Below, piece after piece: positions 20,544 through 28,382 of a stretch of DNA of 28,382 bases. The stretch is from contig OUQQ01000229.1 in assembly GCA_900404475.1 (NCBI GenBank), forward strand, positions 1 through 28,382, in the 5' to 3' direction. The notes under the pieces are model-generated. The model was not told where the DNA came from, ran no database searches, and worked only from the letters and a program-made list of their open reading frames with translations. Position 1 is the first letter of the stretch. Each line of letters starts with the position of its first letter. Position numbers and translations under genes: made by a program. This stretch comes from Spongospora subterranea. Its lineage: Eukaryota > Endomyxa > Phytomyxea > Plasmodiophorida > Plasmodiophoridae.

Positions 20544-20788
20544 GTCCATTGGGCCGTAATTCACATATGATAACCAATGGTGCGGTCACGATCAGCCATC
20601 TTTGGCCATGATACACCATCAGTTTATAATCCAACATCGGTCCAAGAATTACATGTGGCGGGCGGTGTACGATTACGATTTTCGCAAGCGCAAGTCGGTA
20701 CAGACCGCGAGGCGACAGTTTGGTGTATTGTTGGTATATAATCTCGAAGAGAAGAAGCGGCTGGAGATAACGCCGCGCCTGGTTCGCC
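20544..20788 (+). repeat. Right arm of the ~245-bp inverted repeat
   Basis: Reverse complement of the left arm (19874-20119). The plus-strand frame from 20602 reads the same segments as the left arm (MIHHQFIIQHR, Y-M-W-R-A-V-Y-D-Y-D, R-K-R-K-S-V-Q-T-A-R-R-Q-F) and continues beyond the arm to 20949 with a lysine/arginine-rich stretch. The retained protein similarity between arms that differ in DNA suggests the arms were once coding. Confidence 0.85.
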
Positions 20789-21213
20789 AGACCAAGTCGC
20801 CTGACCTGCCGGGAAAGCGACGTCGGACGGAACTGCAAGCGAGTCTTGATGTTGGCACCGGCGTTGCTGGACAGCCACGATGTAAAGATCAGGTGATGGG
20901 AGATTGCAGTTATGGCGTTCACATTTCTGAAAGTTGGCACATTTCGTAATTCAAATGAGGCGGTGTGACTTCGAAATCTATGTGGATTGACAACATCAGG
21001 ATCTCACTGGACTGGCCCAATGGCCCAAATGACAGTACGGTGGTAGTTACCTGGTAGAGACTTGGCGTTGTGGTTGTGTCGGGTTGTGTTGAAGTTGGTG
21101 ATTCTCTGGTGAAGGCCGACGCGGGACGTCGCTTTCACAGCGTGCCATGAAATGTCACCCATTTTCATGCAGCAGCATGATCTGCATGATAGTCTCGATT
21201 GTATTGCTGTACA
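20789..21213. other. Spacer before the DNAJC16-like gene
   Basis: About 420 bases. The left part continues the open frame of the right arm to 20949. The rest should contain the promoter and first exon of the J-protein gene. A frame from ATG 21177 encodes a signal-peptide-like M-I-C-M-I-V-S-I-V-L-L-Y, but the only donor after it (21252) leaves it out of phase with the J-domain exon. Confidence 0.35.
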
Positions 21214-23688
21214 ATGCTTGTCGATCTGAGGCGCATCCCAACCCATACCTTGTAATTCACTCTCCCTTTGTGTACGCCACCATTTCTGTTTAGATTGGGT
21301 TATCAGATTCTAGGCGTAACTCGTAATCAAATTCCAACACAGATAAAAACTGCTTTTCAGAAACTAGCTAAATCATGGCATCCGGATAAAAACCGACAAT
21401 CGTCGGAGCAAATTTTTCAGCGGATTCGTCGCGCATACGATGTTCTATCGAATCCAATATCACGAAATCATTACGATCGAATTGGCCGGTTTCCTTCAGA
21501 AAACAGCAATGCGTTTGATTATCAGGAGATTGCTATTCAGGTAACTATTAGTTATGGCAAACGGTTTTCATTTATCGCCGAAATGTTCTTGAGTTTCGTT
21601 GTTGGATTTTTTCATGAATTTGGGCCTTTGTTAGGTCTGGGTTTTGTGAGGTTTGGGTTTGATGAGGAAGTGCGATTGTTAAACATGCCACTGAATATTT
21701 GATTGACAGAAATACGCTGCGGTTGGTGCAAGCCAAGCATATAATCGGGATCCCGACCGGTTCTCTCCGAGCACTCTTCTAGCCGACGATTCGTATCCTG
21801 CTCTAGTTGAAGATAAAATTGCTCGTTTTGGCGGCGTTTATCTTGTGAAAGTTTATTCCGAGAAGTGCTATCAGTGCTCATCGATCTCAAAANTTGTTAG
21901 GTCTGGGTTTTGTGAGGTTTGGGTTTTGATGAGGAGGTGCGATTGTTGAACATGCCACTGAATATTTGATTGACAGAAATACGCTGCGGTTGGTGCAAGC
22001 CAAGCATATAATCGGGATCCCGACCGGTTCTCTCCGAGCACTCTTCTAGCCGACGATTCGTATCCTGCTCTAGTTGAAGATAAAATTGCTCGTTTTGGCG
22101 GCGTTTATCTTGTGAAAGTTTATTCCGAGAAGTGCTATCAGTGCTCATCGATCTCAAAAACGTGGGAAGACGCCGTACTTGGATATCAAGGTCATCTCCA
22201 CTAATGGTTACTAATCTCTATAATTCCGTCATTTTCTTAGATTTAATGTGCAACAACAGTTTTGTTGTTTTACATTTGAGGATCTCGTGTTGTGGTTTTT
22301 TATGTTGAATGTGTTTAGGCATGATTTCATTTGGGCGCATTAATTTTGGCATCGCTCCTAAAATTGTTCGGAATCTTGGCATATCTTCATTGCCCCAGGT
22401 TTTTGCAGTTACACCTGATCCATTCAACTCTCAACGCTCGGTCACCACGCTGATGCGTCTTGACAACCCCTCCACGTTTGGGATTGGTTCTGTCGCCCGG
22501 TTTCTGAGTGTCATCTCATCGTGTGGCAACATTACTCGTCTTGGTTCACCGTAAGCATCGTCCCGTTCTTAGTGTGATTTTTCTGAGTGCCAGCTGGTTG
22601 TTTAGAATGGAGACGACGACCTTCCTTTCCTCAAATCATTCAACAAAGATATTGTTTGTTTCTCGAATTCACACGTCGATTCCTTTGCCGCTAATCAGGT
22701 TTATGCACCGTCGTGACCTTCCGCCTCAAGTTGCATTTGCATTCGCTGCGGAATCACAGGTACGATAAAATCTTGCTACTTGGCACCGACAAGTGATATT
22801 TTCGAATCTCAGTTGAACCCTGATTTGCGGGTATTGGCGGAGGGGCTAGACAGCAGCACCTATATTATTGTTCAAAATCCTCCCTTTCATAAAGCCTCCC
22901 TATTATCAGAGCTTACAGAATGGTACCAGCTGTTATGTATCGATTCGGATGCCGTCGTGGCCAAGTTGTTACAGTATGCTGGTCCGGTTCTAACAGAGTT
23001 AACATATGATACGTATTACGACGCTTGCTATCGAAACGGTACAATTTGCATCGTTTCCATGTCGAAGTCATATGAAGATGCAGTCGAGTTCTATCTTAGT
23101 ACTAACGCTGCAGTTCCTTAGCACTGAGCATTCGCTAATCCATTTTTCAGAGGCGAAAATTGCAGAGACTGCTCAGAAATTGAAAACCGACGCTCCTGTT
23201 CGAATGGGATGGGTGAATGCCGACCAACAAGGTGATTTTTTGCGATCGCTGCGTATTAAGGATTCGTACAAGCATAACGGGTCAGTTTCATGTCTCATTT
23301 TTGTTTTCTTTCAAGTAACTTCTGTCGTAGTATCGCCTTATGTGTTGTTAAGCCCTCAGTGCAAGGCTGGCGATGTTTCGCCGGTTCTTCACCATTTGAT
23401 GGTGATCAAGCCAGAAATTGGGTAGCCGCTGCTGTTTCAGAGGTGCGATACAAAACGAATTTGTAAAACCTTCTCAATTAAAGTTTCTGATGCAAACCAT
23501 CCCATGGATAGGTGAGGGTTTCAGCCTTCAATGAAAAGTTGCCATTTCTTGTACCTATTTCGACTGGTAGTGGCTCCGGTTTCATCGATGGGCTCTCAAG
23601 GACTGTGTCGGGCTTCATCTCCTTAATCATGTACGGTGCTTTGGCAGGCGCTGCTATATTTTTGTTTTTGGGCCCTTCTGTTATTTAG
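21214..23688 (+). CDS. DNAJC16: DNAJC16-like protein: J domain, thioredoxin-like domains, C-terminal membrane segment
   Basis: Exons: 21214-21251 (weak; the only start in phase), 21294-21540, one copy of the exon at 21977-22190 (also seen, cut short, at 21710-21892), 22319-22550, 22606-22759, 22813-23098, 23151-23280, 23331-23442, 23512-23688. All joins from exon 2 on are in phase, giving about 530 aa. The J domain is in exon 2: Y-Q-I-L-G-V, K-L-A-K-S-W-H-P-D-K-N with the Hsp70-activating HPD, and A-Y-D-V-L-S-N. The next exons encode a thioredoxin fold with the redox pair in S-E-K-C-Y-Q-C, then F-G-R-I-N-F-G and G-I-S-S-L-P-Q-V. A further segment (K-I-L-F-V-S-R, P-L-P-L-I-R-F) fits the DNAJC16 middle region, and a hydrophobic helix lies just before the stop. 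The animal relative is an ER membrane co-chaperone that regulates autophagosome size. Signal peptide not resolved. An N and a contig-end duplication split exon 3. Confidence 0.85.
21628..21892 (+). repeat. Left copy of ~265-bp contig-end duplication
   Basis: Nearly identical to 21894-22159: I count one inserted T and two A/G differences, all near the left end. The copies are separated by a single N. As at 1820, this is best read as two overlapping contig ends, perhaps two alleles, that were not merged. It puts two copies of one DNAJC16-like exon in the window. Confidence 0.9.
21893..21893. other. Assembly join (single N)
   Basis: A lone N between two near-identical blocks, inside an exon of the DNAJC16-like gene. 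The left exon copy runs into it mid-codon. Confidence 0.95.
21894..22159 (+). repeat. Right copy of ~265-bp contig-end duplication
   Basis: Repeats 21628-21892 and continues without break into the rest of the exon (to 22190). This copy supplies the correct reading frame into the next exon. Confidence 0.9.
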
Positions 23689-24581
23689 TGCAAGCAATAA
23701 ATACCATCATTCAATAAACCTGTATTGTCTTAGTTCTGTTTTTCTTTGCATCATATCGGCTTGCGGCAGTTACACGATTCCTTGGCAGCTGTTTGATACG
23801 GAATGCATGCTACGTGAGTCGAAAATGGACTGCATATTGCTATATCGGACTCACTCTGGACGGCAGCAATTAATGAGTTCCAGATGCTAAATGCTCCAGG
23901 TAGGTCTTTGCGCAATCTAAATGACCTTATAGATCCTTCGAAGGCTAAGGAAGGGGGACTTGACATTTTACATGACGTGTTCGAAAACTTTTGAGGCGGA
24001 TACGAAGCTGCATCTCTACGGTTTACATACGAGGAGCGTGGTCGCTGGCGTCTGTAGTGAAAGGATCTCCTTGCTTCGCAATCCAAGCACCGGCAAGGTT
24101 GGCATCAAATTCGGGAGTCGGACGACTTCTGCAACCTCCCAGGCTTGAAACGGATCGGCTTAATCATAAAACCCGGGACCCATCCAAGCAGTAACTTTTT
24201 GTTTTGACCGAACCCTGGATCAGTGAACCGGCACCCTTTTATATCCCTTACCCCGATAACCTCATAGTGATCAAAGCTTTACCCGGATCAAGTCGACTAC
24301 ATGTTTATACTTAAGCGGAAGAATAATCAGTTTTTTTTATTCATAGAATCGTTTTTTGGATTTTCGAAGGTGGGTCTCAAACAGTAGCATTCCAGGTGAG
24401 TATGTGTCTGTGCCTTGCTCACCACAAAGCAATCGAAGTGGCATTGCAGCGTACTTGGCCTCAAAAACAATTAAATAGACTGAAGAGAACCTATTTCAAA
24501 AAGGGTGCCGTTCTGGAGCTGACTTGACTCGAATAAACCATTGACTGGTTTGATGTAGGTCGCAGGAAACAGCCTCAATGG
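23689..24581. other. Intergenic region after the DNAJC16-like gene
   Basis: About 0.9 kb. An AATAAA near 23697 probably serves the upstream gene. Open frames exist on both strands (for example 23960-24148 plus and 24086-23751 minus), but none has a recognisable motif or a clear gene structure. Confidence 0.4.
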
Positions 24582-24830
24582 ATGAATCTAAGCAGGATAA
24601 AGACAGTATGGGAACATGCTCTTAAAACGATTAAACCTGTCGTCAGAACTGTACAACGTACCGGAGTTCTTTTCAAGATACCAAATTGGCCTTGGTCAAT
24701 TCAAAAACGTTTCTTTACCCTGAAACTTTCTGAACCCAAATTGGCACAAGTCATCCATAGGACCGAACAGCAGCGGGTTTGTTTTGACGGAAGAAATTTT
24801 ATTCTCCATCGTGGCCGTAATAATGGATGA
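24582..24830 (+). CDS. Possible small or partial gene, weakly PH-domain-like
   Basis: An 82-codon frame from ATG 24582. After a basic start, residues about 28-48 read G-V-L-F-K-I, then N-W-P-W-S-I-Q-K-R-F-F-T-L-K-L. This resembles the first strands of a pleckstrin-homology domain (G-x-L-x-K ... W-x-K-R-x-F-x-L). The frame is too short for a whole PH domain (about 100 residues) and I found no convincing following exon. It could be a fragment, the first exon of an unresolved gene, or chance. On the other strand 25080-24799 is also open with no recognised family. Confidence 0.25.
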   Translation: MNLSRIKTVWEHALKTIKPVVRTVQRTGVLFKIPNWPWSIQKRFFTLKLSEPKLAQVIHRTEQQRVCFDGRNFILHRGRNNG

Positions 24831-25325
24831 GTACATTATCGCTGCTGGCACAATAGGCAAGCAAATTACGACCGCTGTCATATCGTGGAACTGCAAAATC
24901 ATCCGCTGCCGGCGATGCCATTAGATTGATCCCACATAAGTGCCAAGGCTGGGTGAGTTTGGGTGCTTCATTGTTCAAACTGAGTGCCGTGTCGTGAAAC
25001 TGCACAGCCGACAATACCACCGAATCGATCCCACATTCGCGCCCAGGCCGCCCATCGTTCCTCTTGAAACCTGATGGCAACTCCTATAATTGTGCTGCCT
25101 TCTCACGTTATATACTTGAGGTGGACGCACTTCAACTCATACCTCATTGAGAGCAGTTTTGATTAATAAAAAACAGTGTTTTACTGTTGCCCATCCATGG
25201 TTTGCCTGGTCACCGACCTTATCAATCCATAATAATATCCTATTGACAACGCCGACTGGACATCAGAACTTGCCGAGAGCACGGAGACGTCGGGTTTCAC
25301 TAGTGAAGATGTTTGGGGTTCGTAT

Positions 25326-25441
25326 GGGGTCATTGTGCCGTATTGCCATCGCTCGGGGTCATTGTGCCGTATTGCCATCGCTCGGGGTCATTGTGCCGTA
25401 TTGCCATCGCTCGGGGTCATTGTGCCGTATTGCCATCGCTC
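25326..25441 (+). repeat. Tandem array, 4 x 29 bp
   Basis: Four identical head-to-tail units of 29 bp, each starting GGGGTCATTGTGCCG, at 25326, 25355, 25384 and 25413. There are no spacers. Because 29 is not a multiple of three, the same DNA is read in different frames along the array; all three plus-strand frames are open across it, which makes an open frame at 25147-25497 that I do not regard as a gene. It lies about 110 bases upstream of the ATG14-like start. Confidence 0.95.
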
Positions 25442-25553
25442 TCAGACACCACTGTGTAACCCATCATCGGTCGCACATTTTCACTCGTCCATGTTAGTTC
25501 TACTGTACGTTTAAACATATTCTTTATTAGCGGGTCAGTTAAAAAACCAGGGA

Positions 25554-26771
25554 ATGAGCGATGGTCAGGACCGCGATCAGGCCATCCATCGCTGCCAAAA
25601 TTGCCATCAAATGCATCATGAGTTCATATGCGCACACTGTTTGAATCGATCGATCAACGATAACCGGTTCAAGCTTTTGACAGTCAGGCGAAAAGCGAAA
25701 TTCATGCTGAACCAAATTTCTCCAATGCTTGCCTCACTCTCTGAGTTAAATTCCAATACTCAAGCTAATAATATCTCATCGGTTCAAATTCATCATCGTG
25801 TTTACAATGAGGCCGAAAATGCTGTATCAATCTGTAAATTTCTGGCACATTTCCAGCATCGTTTATGATGATTTGGGTTTTAGTACTGAATACTGTCGAG
25901 GCCACTAATCGGGCGAATATTTCTAGAAGGAGTCAATTGGATTTTTGTCGGAATGAACTGGCGCAAGCAGAAAGTGCGGTTGAATCCGCCGATGTTATGA
26001 TGAAGCGCATGCGAGATGGGCAAATTGTGATTGATAGGTAATGTTAAAAGTATGAAACTCCGATTGTTTGTAAATTGTTTATCAGGTTTCTCTCGTCCAT
26101 TCGTCTTGAAAGAAGGAAGATCATCAAGTTTCTCTTGGAGAATTTTTACTCCATCAAACGGGTGTCCCTGCATTCATGTTCAATTGCATCTTGCACACTA
26201 CCAGATGACTGCTTTGATCTTTACACACAGCTTCATTCTGCTGAAGCCCAAATCGCACATTCAATGGTCGCTGCGTTGGGCTATACCGTGTTCGTTACCT
26301 TATCTATTTCAGGTACTCGCTTTCAAAGTTCAAACGTTGTTTTACAATGGCATTTTCTTACAGCTCATATGAAAGTGAAACTACCTCATCCCCTAACCTA
26401 TTTTGGCGCTGAGTCTAGAGTCACGTGTGAAAGGTTTGGTAAAAAAACCCAGTAAGTGCTATGAGTGGATTTGCACAGTATCCTTATCAACTTTTTAAAG
26501 GTATTTTCTGTCTCTTTCAAGTTCTTGTTTAGTATTTCAGACCGCATTAGATATTCTTGACCAAGACGTTCGCTTTATCTGCATCGAGGCTGGTCTGTCT
26601 GAATCCATGGTGTCTCCGTTCTCTTTTCTGCCGAACTTGTTGATGCTGTTGGAGGCCGTGAATCTTTCATCTACGAGACAAGTTATTCAAGAGAAAGTAC
26701 GAGCTGACACACCTTCATCTGAAGCTTGTGATGAACTTGAGGAGCAGCTAGATTTTGTAATCGTGGACTGA
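25554..26771 (+). CDS. ATG14: ATG14-like autophagy protein (Vps34/PI3K complex I targeting subunit)
   Basis: Six exons, 25554-25833, 25884-26037, 26086-26312, 26364-26451, 26479-26500 and 26541-26771, give an in-frame 333-aa protein. ATG14 targets the class III PI3-kinase Vps34-Vps15-Atg6 to autophagosome formation sites. The N-terminus carries the family's paired cysteines: Cys14, Cys17, Cys26 and Cys29 in C-Q-N-C and C-A-H-C. Residues about 35-150 are coiled-coil-like. The conserved ATG14/UVRAG segments follow: R-R-K-I-I-K-F-L, A-A-L-G-Y, K-V-K-L-P-H-P-L-T-Y-F-G-A-E-S-R, and A-L-D-I-L-D-Q-D-V, similar to the family's F-L-L-N-K-D-I. The protein is shorter than human ATG14 (492 aa). The fourth intron would be only 27 nt. 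An alternative donor at about 26420 gives a longer intron and a slightly shorter protein with a different small exon frame. A UVRAG/Vps38 assignment is less likely because of the N-terminal cysteines. Confidence 0.8.
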
Positions 26772-27763
26772 CTTGCCGACTGAACGCCGTCAAAGGAGAA
26801 AATTCTGGAACCGACCCAAGCCGTCCTCGACAGAACGGCTCATCATTGGCTGTGCCGCAGTCAGCAGGTCCTGAGGCGATACGACTATGCCATGATCGCG
26901 ATTCGTATTTTACCAACTTTCTCTCATTCATTGGGCTCACAGCACAAATGGTCTTGTTTTTTACAGTTGAATTGGCTTTAGGTACTACCAAACCTTGAGT
27001 CCTCTGCTCTTGAGCATTGTCAAAATATGTTTTGCTCAGACGGCTTTGATGCGGTTAAACTATTTCAACGCATGTGAGCGTTAACATCAATTCAAGTGAC
27101 GAACGGCCACCTGATTCGCCACATTAAGGTTATCTTGTTCTTTACTGCAGTTGAGAGTGCGCGGAAACTTATTCCAGAGATTTGGGACTGCCTTTCTTAA
27201 ATGGGCACTGTAGGCCTGTGGAATTGCAATATCAATAGTTTTTAATATATTTGTTGGGTAGTAAGTGCAGCAGGATCTTTGCGATGCATGTTTGTTTAAC
27301 GTTGCCGTCACCACTTGAGCACATGCGATTTATTTTTAGCTTTGGAGGTAGTATTTGCTGCTCATAAACAAACTTCGTTTGGCTGCCTCTTGTTGAGAGC
27401 GTACAGTAGTTTCAACGAAGGCAACTACATTTCGAATCACTTGGATAGCGATAAGATGAACAGGCTTTTTGTCTTCGATTGGGGATCATATTCTCTTTCT
27501 GTTGCTTTATCCATTGGGCTGAAAGTCATTGGCGCTCGCGCTTGGGCTCAGAATCAAGGTGATCGAGAACCACGGCCATTAAACTGTTACTCTTCAGAGC
27601 ATATCCACCACGTAGTGTTTCGGTAGGCCAAATAGTGCGAGGTTTAGAGCAATGTCCAACGGTTAGGCTAGATGGTATGCTAGACCTATATTTAACCAAT
27701 TTCGCGGAGTTTTGATAAATTCCTGTTGCCCACCGGGTATGTATGCTGTAGTCAGCAGGGATA
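26772..27763. other. Intergenic region with repeat debris and unassigned open frames
   Basis: No confident gene. A plus-strand frame overlapping the ATG14 stop (26753-26998) encodes an S/P-rich stretch and then a hydrophobic F-L-S-F-I-G-L-T-A-Q-M-V-L-F-F. A minus-strand frame at 27314-27087 contains LRKAVPNLWNKFPR, like the C-terminal tail of many non-LTR (LINE) reverse transcriptases (S-x-P-x-L-W-N-x-L-P), so a dead LINE end is possible. A plus-strand frame at 27315-27626 (103 codons) is unrecognised. Confidence 0.35.
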
Positions 27764-27772
27764 TTTAGCACT

Positions 27773-27930
27773 CGGAAGACTCTCGGAAGTGTCTTTTGTC
27801 CACGCGTGGATCGGAAGTGTCTTTTGTCCACGCTTGGATAGTCCATAGGACAAAGGCGGTCATCCAAGCGAGATGGACACGTTGAGAATAATCGAAATAT
27901 GGAACTTCTAGTGGACAAAAGACACTTCCG
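27773..27930. mobile_element. 158-bp non-autonomous DNA transposon (MITE) with 9-bp target duplication
   Basis: The right end is GTGGACAAAAGACACTTCCG (27911-27930). Its exact reverse complement occurs twice near the left end, at 27784-27803 and 27812-27831, 28 bases apart, and a truncated third start CGGAAGACT forms the extreme left end at 27773. The element is flanked on both sides by a perfect 9-bp direct repeat, TTTAGCACT, at 27764-27772 and 27931-27939. Terminal inverted repeats plus an equal-length flanking duplication are the hallmark of a cut-and-paste insertion. A 9-bp duplication is typical of Mutator-like elements, while 8-9 bp also occurs in Merlin. There is no transposase, so it would depend on one elsewhere. 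The iterated left end is unusual. It lies 83 bases upstream of the SANT/Myb-like start codon. Confidence 0.85.
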
Positions 27931-28012
27931 TTTAGCACTAGGCTACTGTAGTGACTAGGCTTAGCCCCTACCCTAGCTGATTTTCACAAAACTCCGAAGT
28001 GGAGGTAGTTTA

Positions 28013-28382
28013 ATGGTTGGAGGAGGCGTCGTCGTTGTTGATGGCGATCTCGTCGAATGCATTCGACGACCGAGAGGAAAAAACTTTAAAGCTAAGGACG
28101 ATGTCCGGCTTTGTCAATCTTGGCTGCATGTATCGGAGAACCCCATAATAGGAAGTGACCAGAAGCAGGAAACCTTTTGGTCCAGGGTTGAAGACCGGTT
28201 CAATATGGGGATTGAACCAACAGCCTCAGATTACAGATCCGCGTCATCATTGCAATCCAGATGGTCGCCTTTACAGGCATCGATTTCGAAATTTTCTGAA
28301 TTTTACCAGCGTGTACACAACGAGGAGCGCTCCGGCTGGTCTCCAGAAGACTACACAAAAGAAGCCTTGTGTCGCTATGAAG
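28013..28382 (+). CDS. SANT/Myb-like DNA-binding protein, 5' part (runs off the window)
   Basis: Open from ATG 28013 to the right edge, 123 codons. After a short leader rich in V, D and R, the protein reads N-F-K-A-K-D-D-V-R-L-C-Q-S-W, then S-E-N-P-I-I-G-S-D-Q, F-W-S-R-V, S-L-Q-S-R-W-S-P-L-Q, and later G-W-S-P-E-D-Y. This spacing of tryptophans is that of the Myb/SANT-like family with a C-terminal NAM-associated domain, common in plants and oomycetes and often related to the Myb-like partner protein of PIF/Harbinger transposons. It may be a host gene or part of such an element; the C-terminal half is outside the window. The sequence is intact as far as seen. An 8-bp inverted repeat at 28197-28218 lies within the codons. 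Confidence 0.75.
   Translation, partial: MVGGGVVVVDGDLVECIRRPRGKNFKAKDDVRLCQSWLHVSENPIIGSDQKQETFWSRVEDRFNMGIEPTASDYRSASSLQSRWSPLQASISKFSEFYQRVHNEERSGWSPEDYTKEALCRYE

Noticed and set aside
21177..21251. Signal-peptide-like first exon for the DNAJC16-like gene
   Set aside because: It would fit the expected ER location, but the only available donor leaves it out of phase with the J-domain exon, so it was not used.
25326..25441. 29-bp repeats as a CRISPR array
   Set aside because: The units are directly adjacent with no spacers, there are no cas genes, and the genome is eukaryotic.
25147..25497. 116-codon frame with internal peptide repeats
   Set aside because: The repeats are caused by the 29-bp DNA array read in shifting frames; the flanks have no recognisable domain.
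27526..27918. 130-codon minus-strand frame
   Set aside because: It runs through the MITE and its iterated terminal repeat, and has no family match; the open frame is explained by chance in repeat DNA.
28197..28218. Inverted repeat GGTTCAAT / ATTGAACC as a regulatory site or terminator
   Set aside because: It lies within conserved codons of the SANT/Myb-like protein, has no T-run, and 8-bp arms can arise by chance.
1..28382. tRNA, rRNA or spliceosomal snRNA genes
   Set aside because: I looked for B-box-like and U6-like sequences and plausible cloverleafs by eye and saw none that could be supported.

Overview
The window is nuclear DNA of a eukaryote. It holds seven confidently recognised genes (six of them interrupted by many short GT-AG introns, mostly 45-60 nt), one orphan gene, and one gene cut by the right edge. 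Intergenic distances are short where genes cluster, and several regions carry decayed repeats. The mix suggests a compact protist genome: animal/plant-type GH37 trehalase, a plant-style UFD1/zinc-finger/UIM protein, a DNAJC16-type J protein, ATG14, a Sen1-type helicase, and a SANT/Myb-like protein of the kind common in plants, oomycetes and rhizarians. A plasmodiophorid-like rhizarian is my best guess, but this is inference from gene style only. Two single-N positions (1820 and 21893), each flanked by the same ~270 bp, show that this is a draft assembly with unmerged contig overlaps.

Layout. 1-3130: repeat-derived DNA with two diverged copies of an unidentified coding repeat, the first assembly duplication, and a degenerate Ty1/Copia reverse-transcriptase remnant on the minus strand. 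3443-3937 (-): PRKRIP1-like spliceosomal protein. 4949-6039 (+): ribosomal protein SA/uS2 (3 exons). 6864-9534 (+): UFD1-domain protein with TRAF-like zinc fingers and four UIMs (8 exons). 9989-12907 (+): membrane-anchored trehalase (15 exons, 646 aa, frame-consistent). 13512-14338 (+): orphan gene of 255 aa with very short introns. 14449-18360 (-): compact Sen1/senataxin-like SF1B helicase (12 exons, 881 aa), convergent with the orphan gene and with a G-quadruplex motif just upstream of its start.

18361-21213 is a gene-poor stretch containing a ~245-bp inverted repeat around a frameshifted coding remnant. 21214-23688 (+): DNAJC16-like J/thioredoxin/transmembrane protein, with one exon artificially duplicated around the second N. 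23689-25553: no convincing gene, but a 4 x 29-bp tandem array. 25554-26771 (+): ATG14-like autophagy protein (333 aa). 26772-28012: repeat debris and a clean 158-bp non-autonomous terminal-inverted-repeat element with a perfect 9-bp target-site duplication. 28013-end (+): start of a SANT/Myb-like DNA-binding protein.

The genes do not form an operon or an obvious pathway. They are mostly housekeeping functions (translation, splicing, transcription termination, ubiquitin-dependent quality control, ER/autophagy) plus trehalose hydrolysis. No new multi-gene system is evident. The most unusual items are the TIR element, the inverted-repeat locus, the candidate 26-33-nt introns and the orphan gene.
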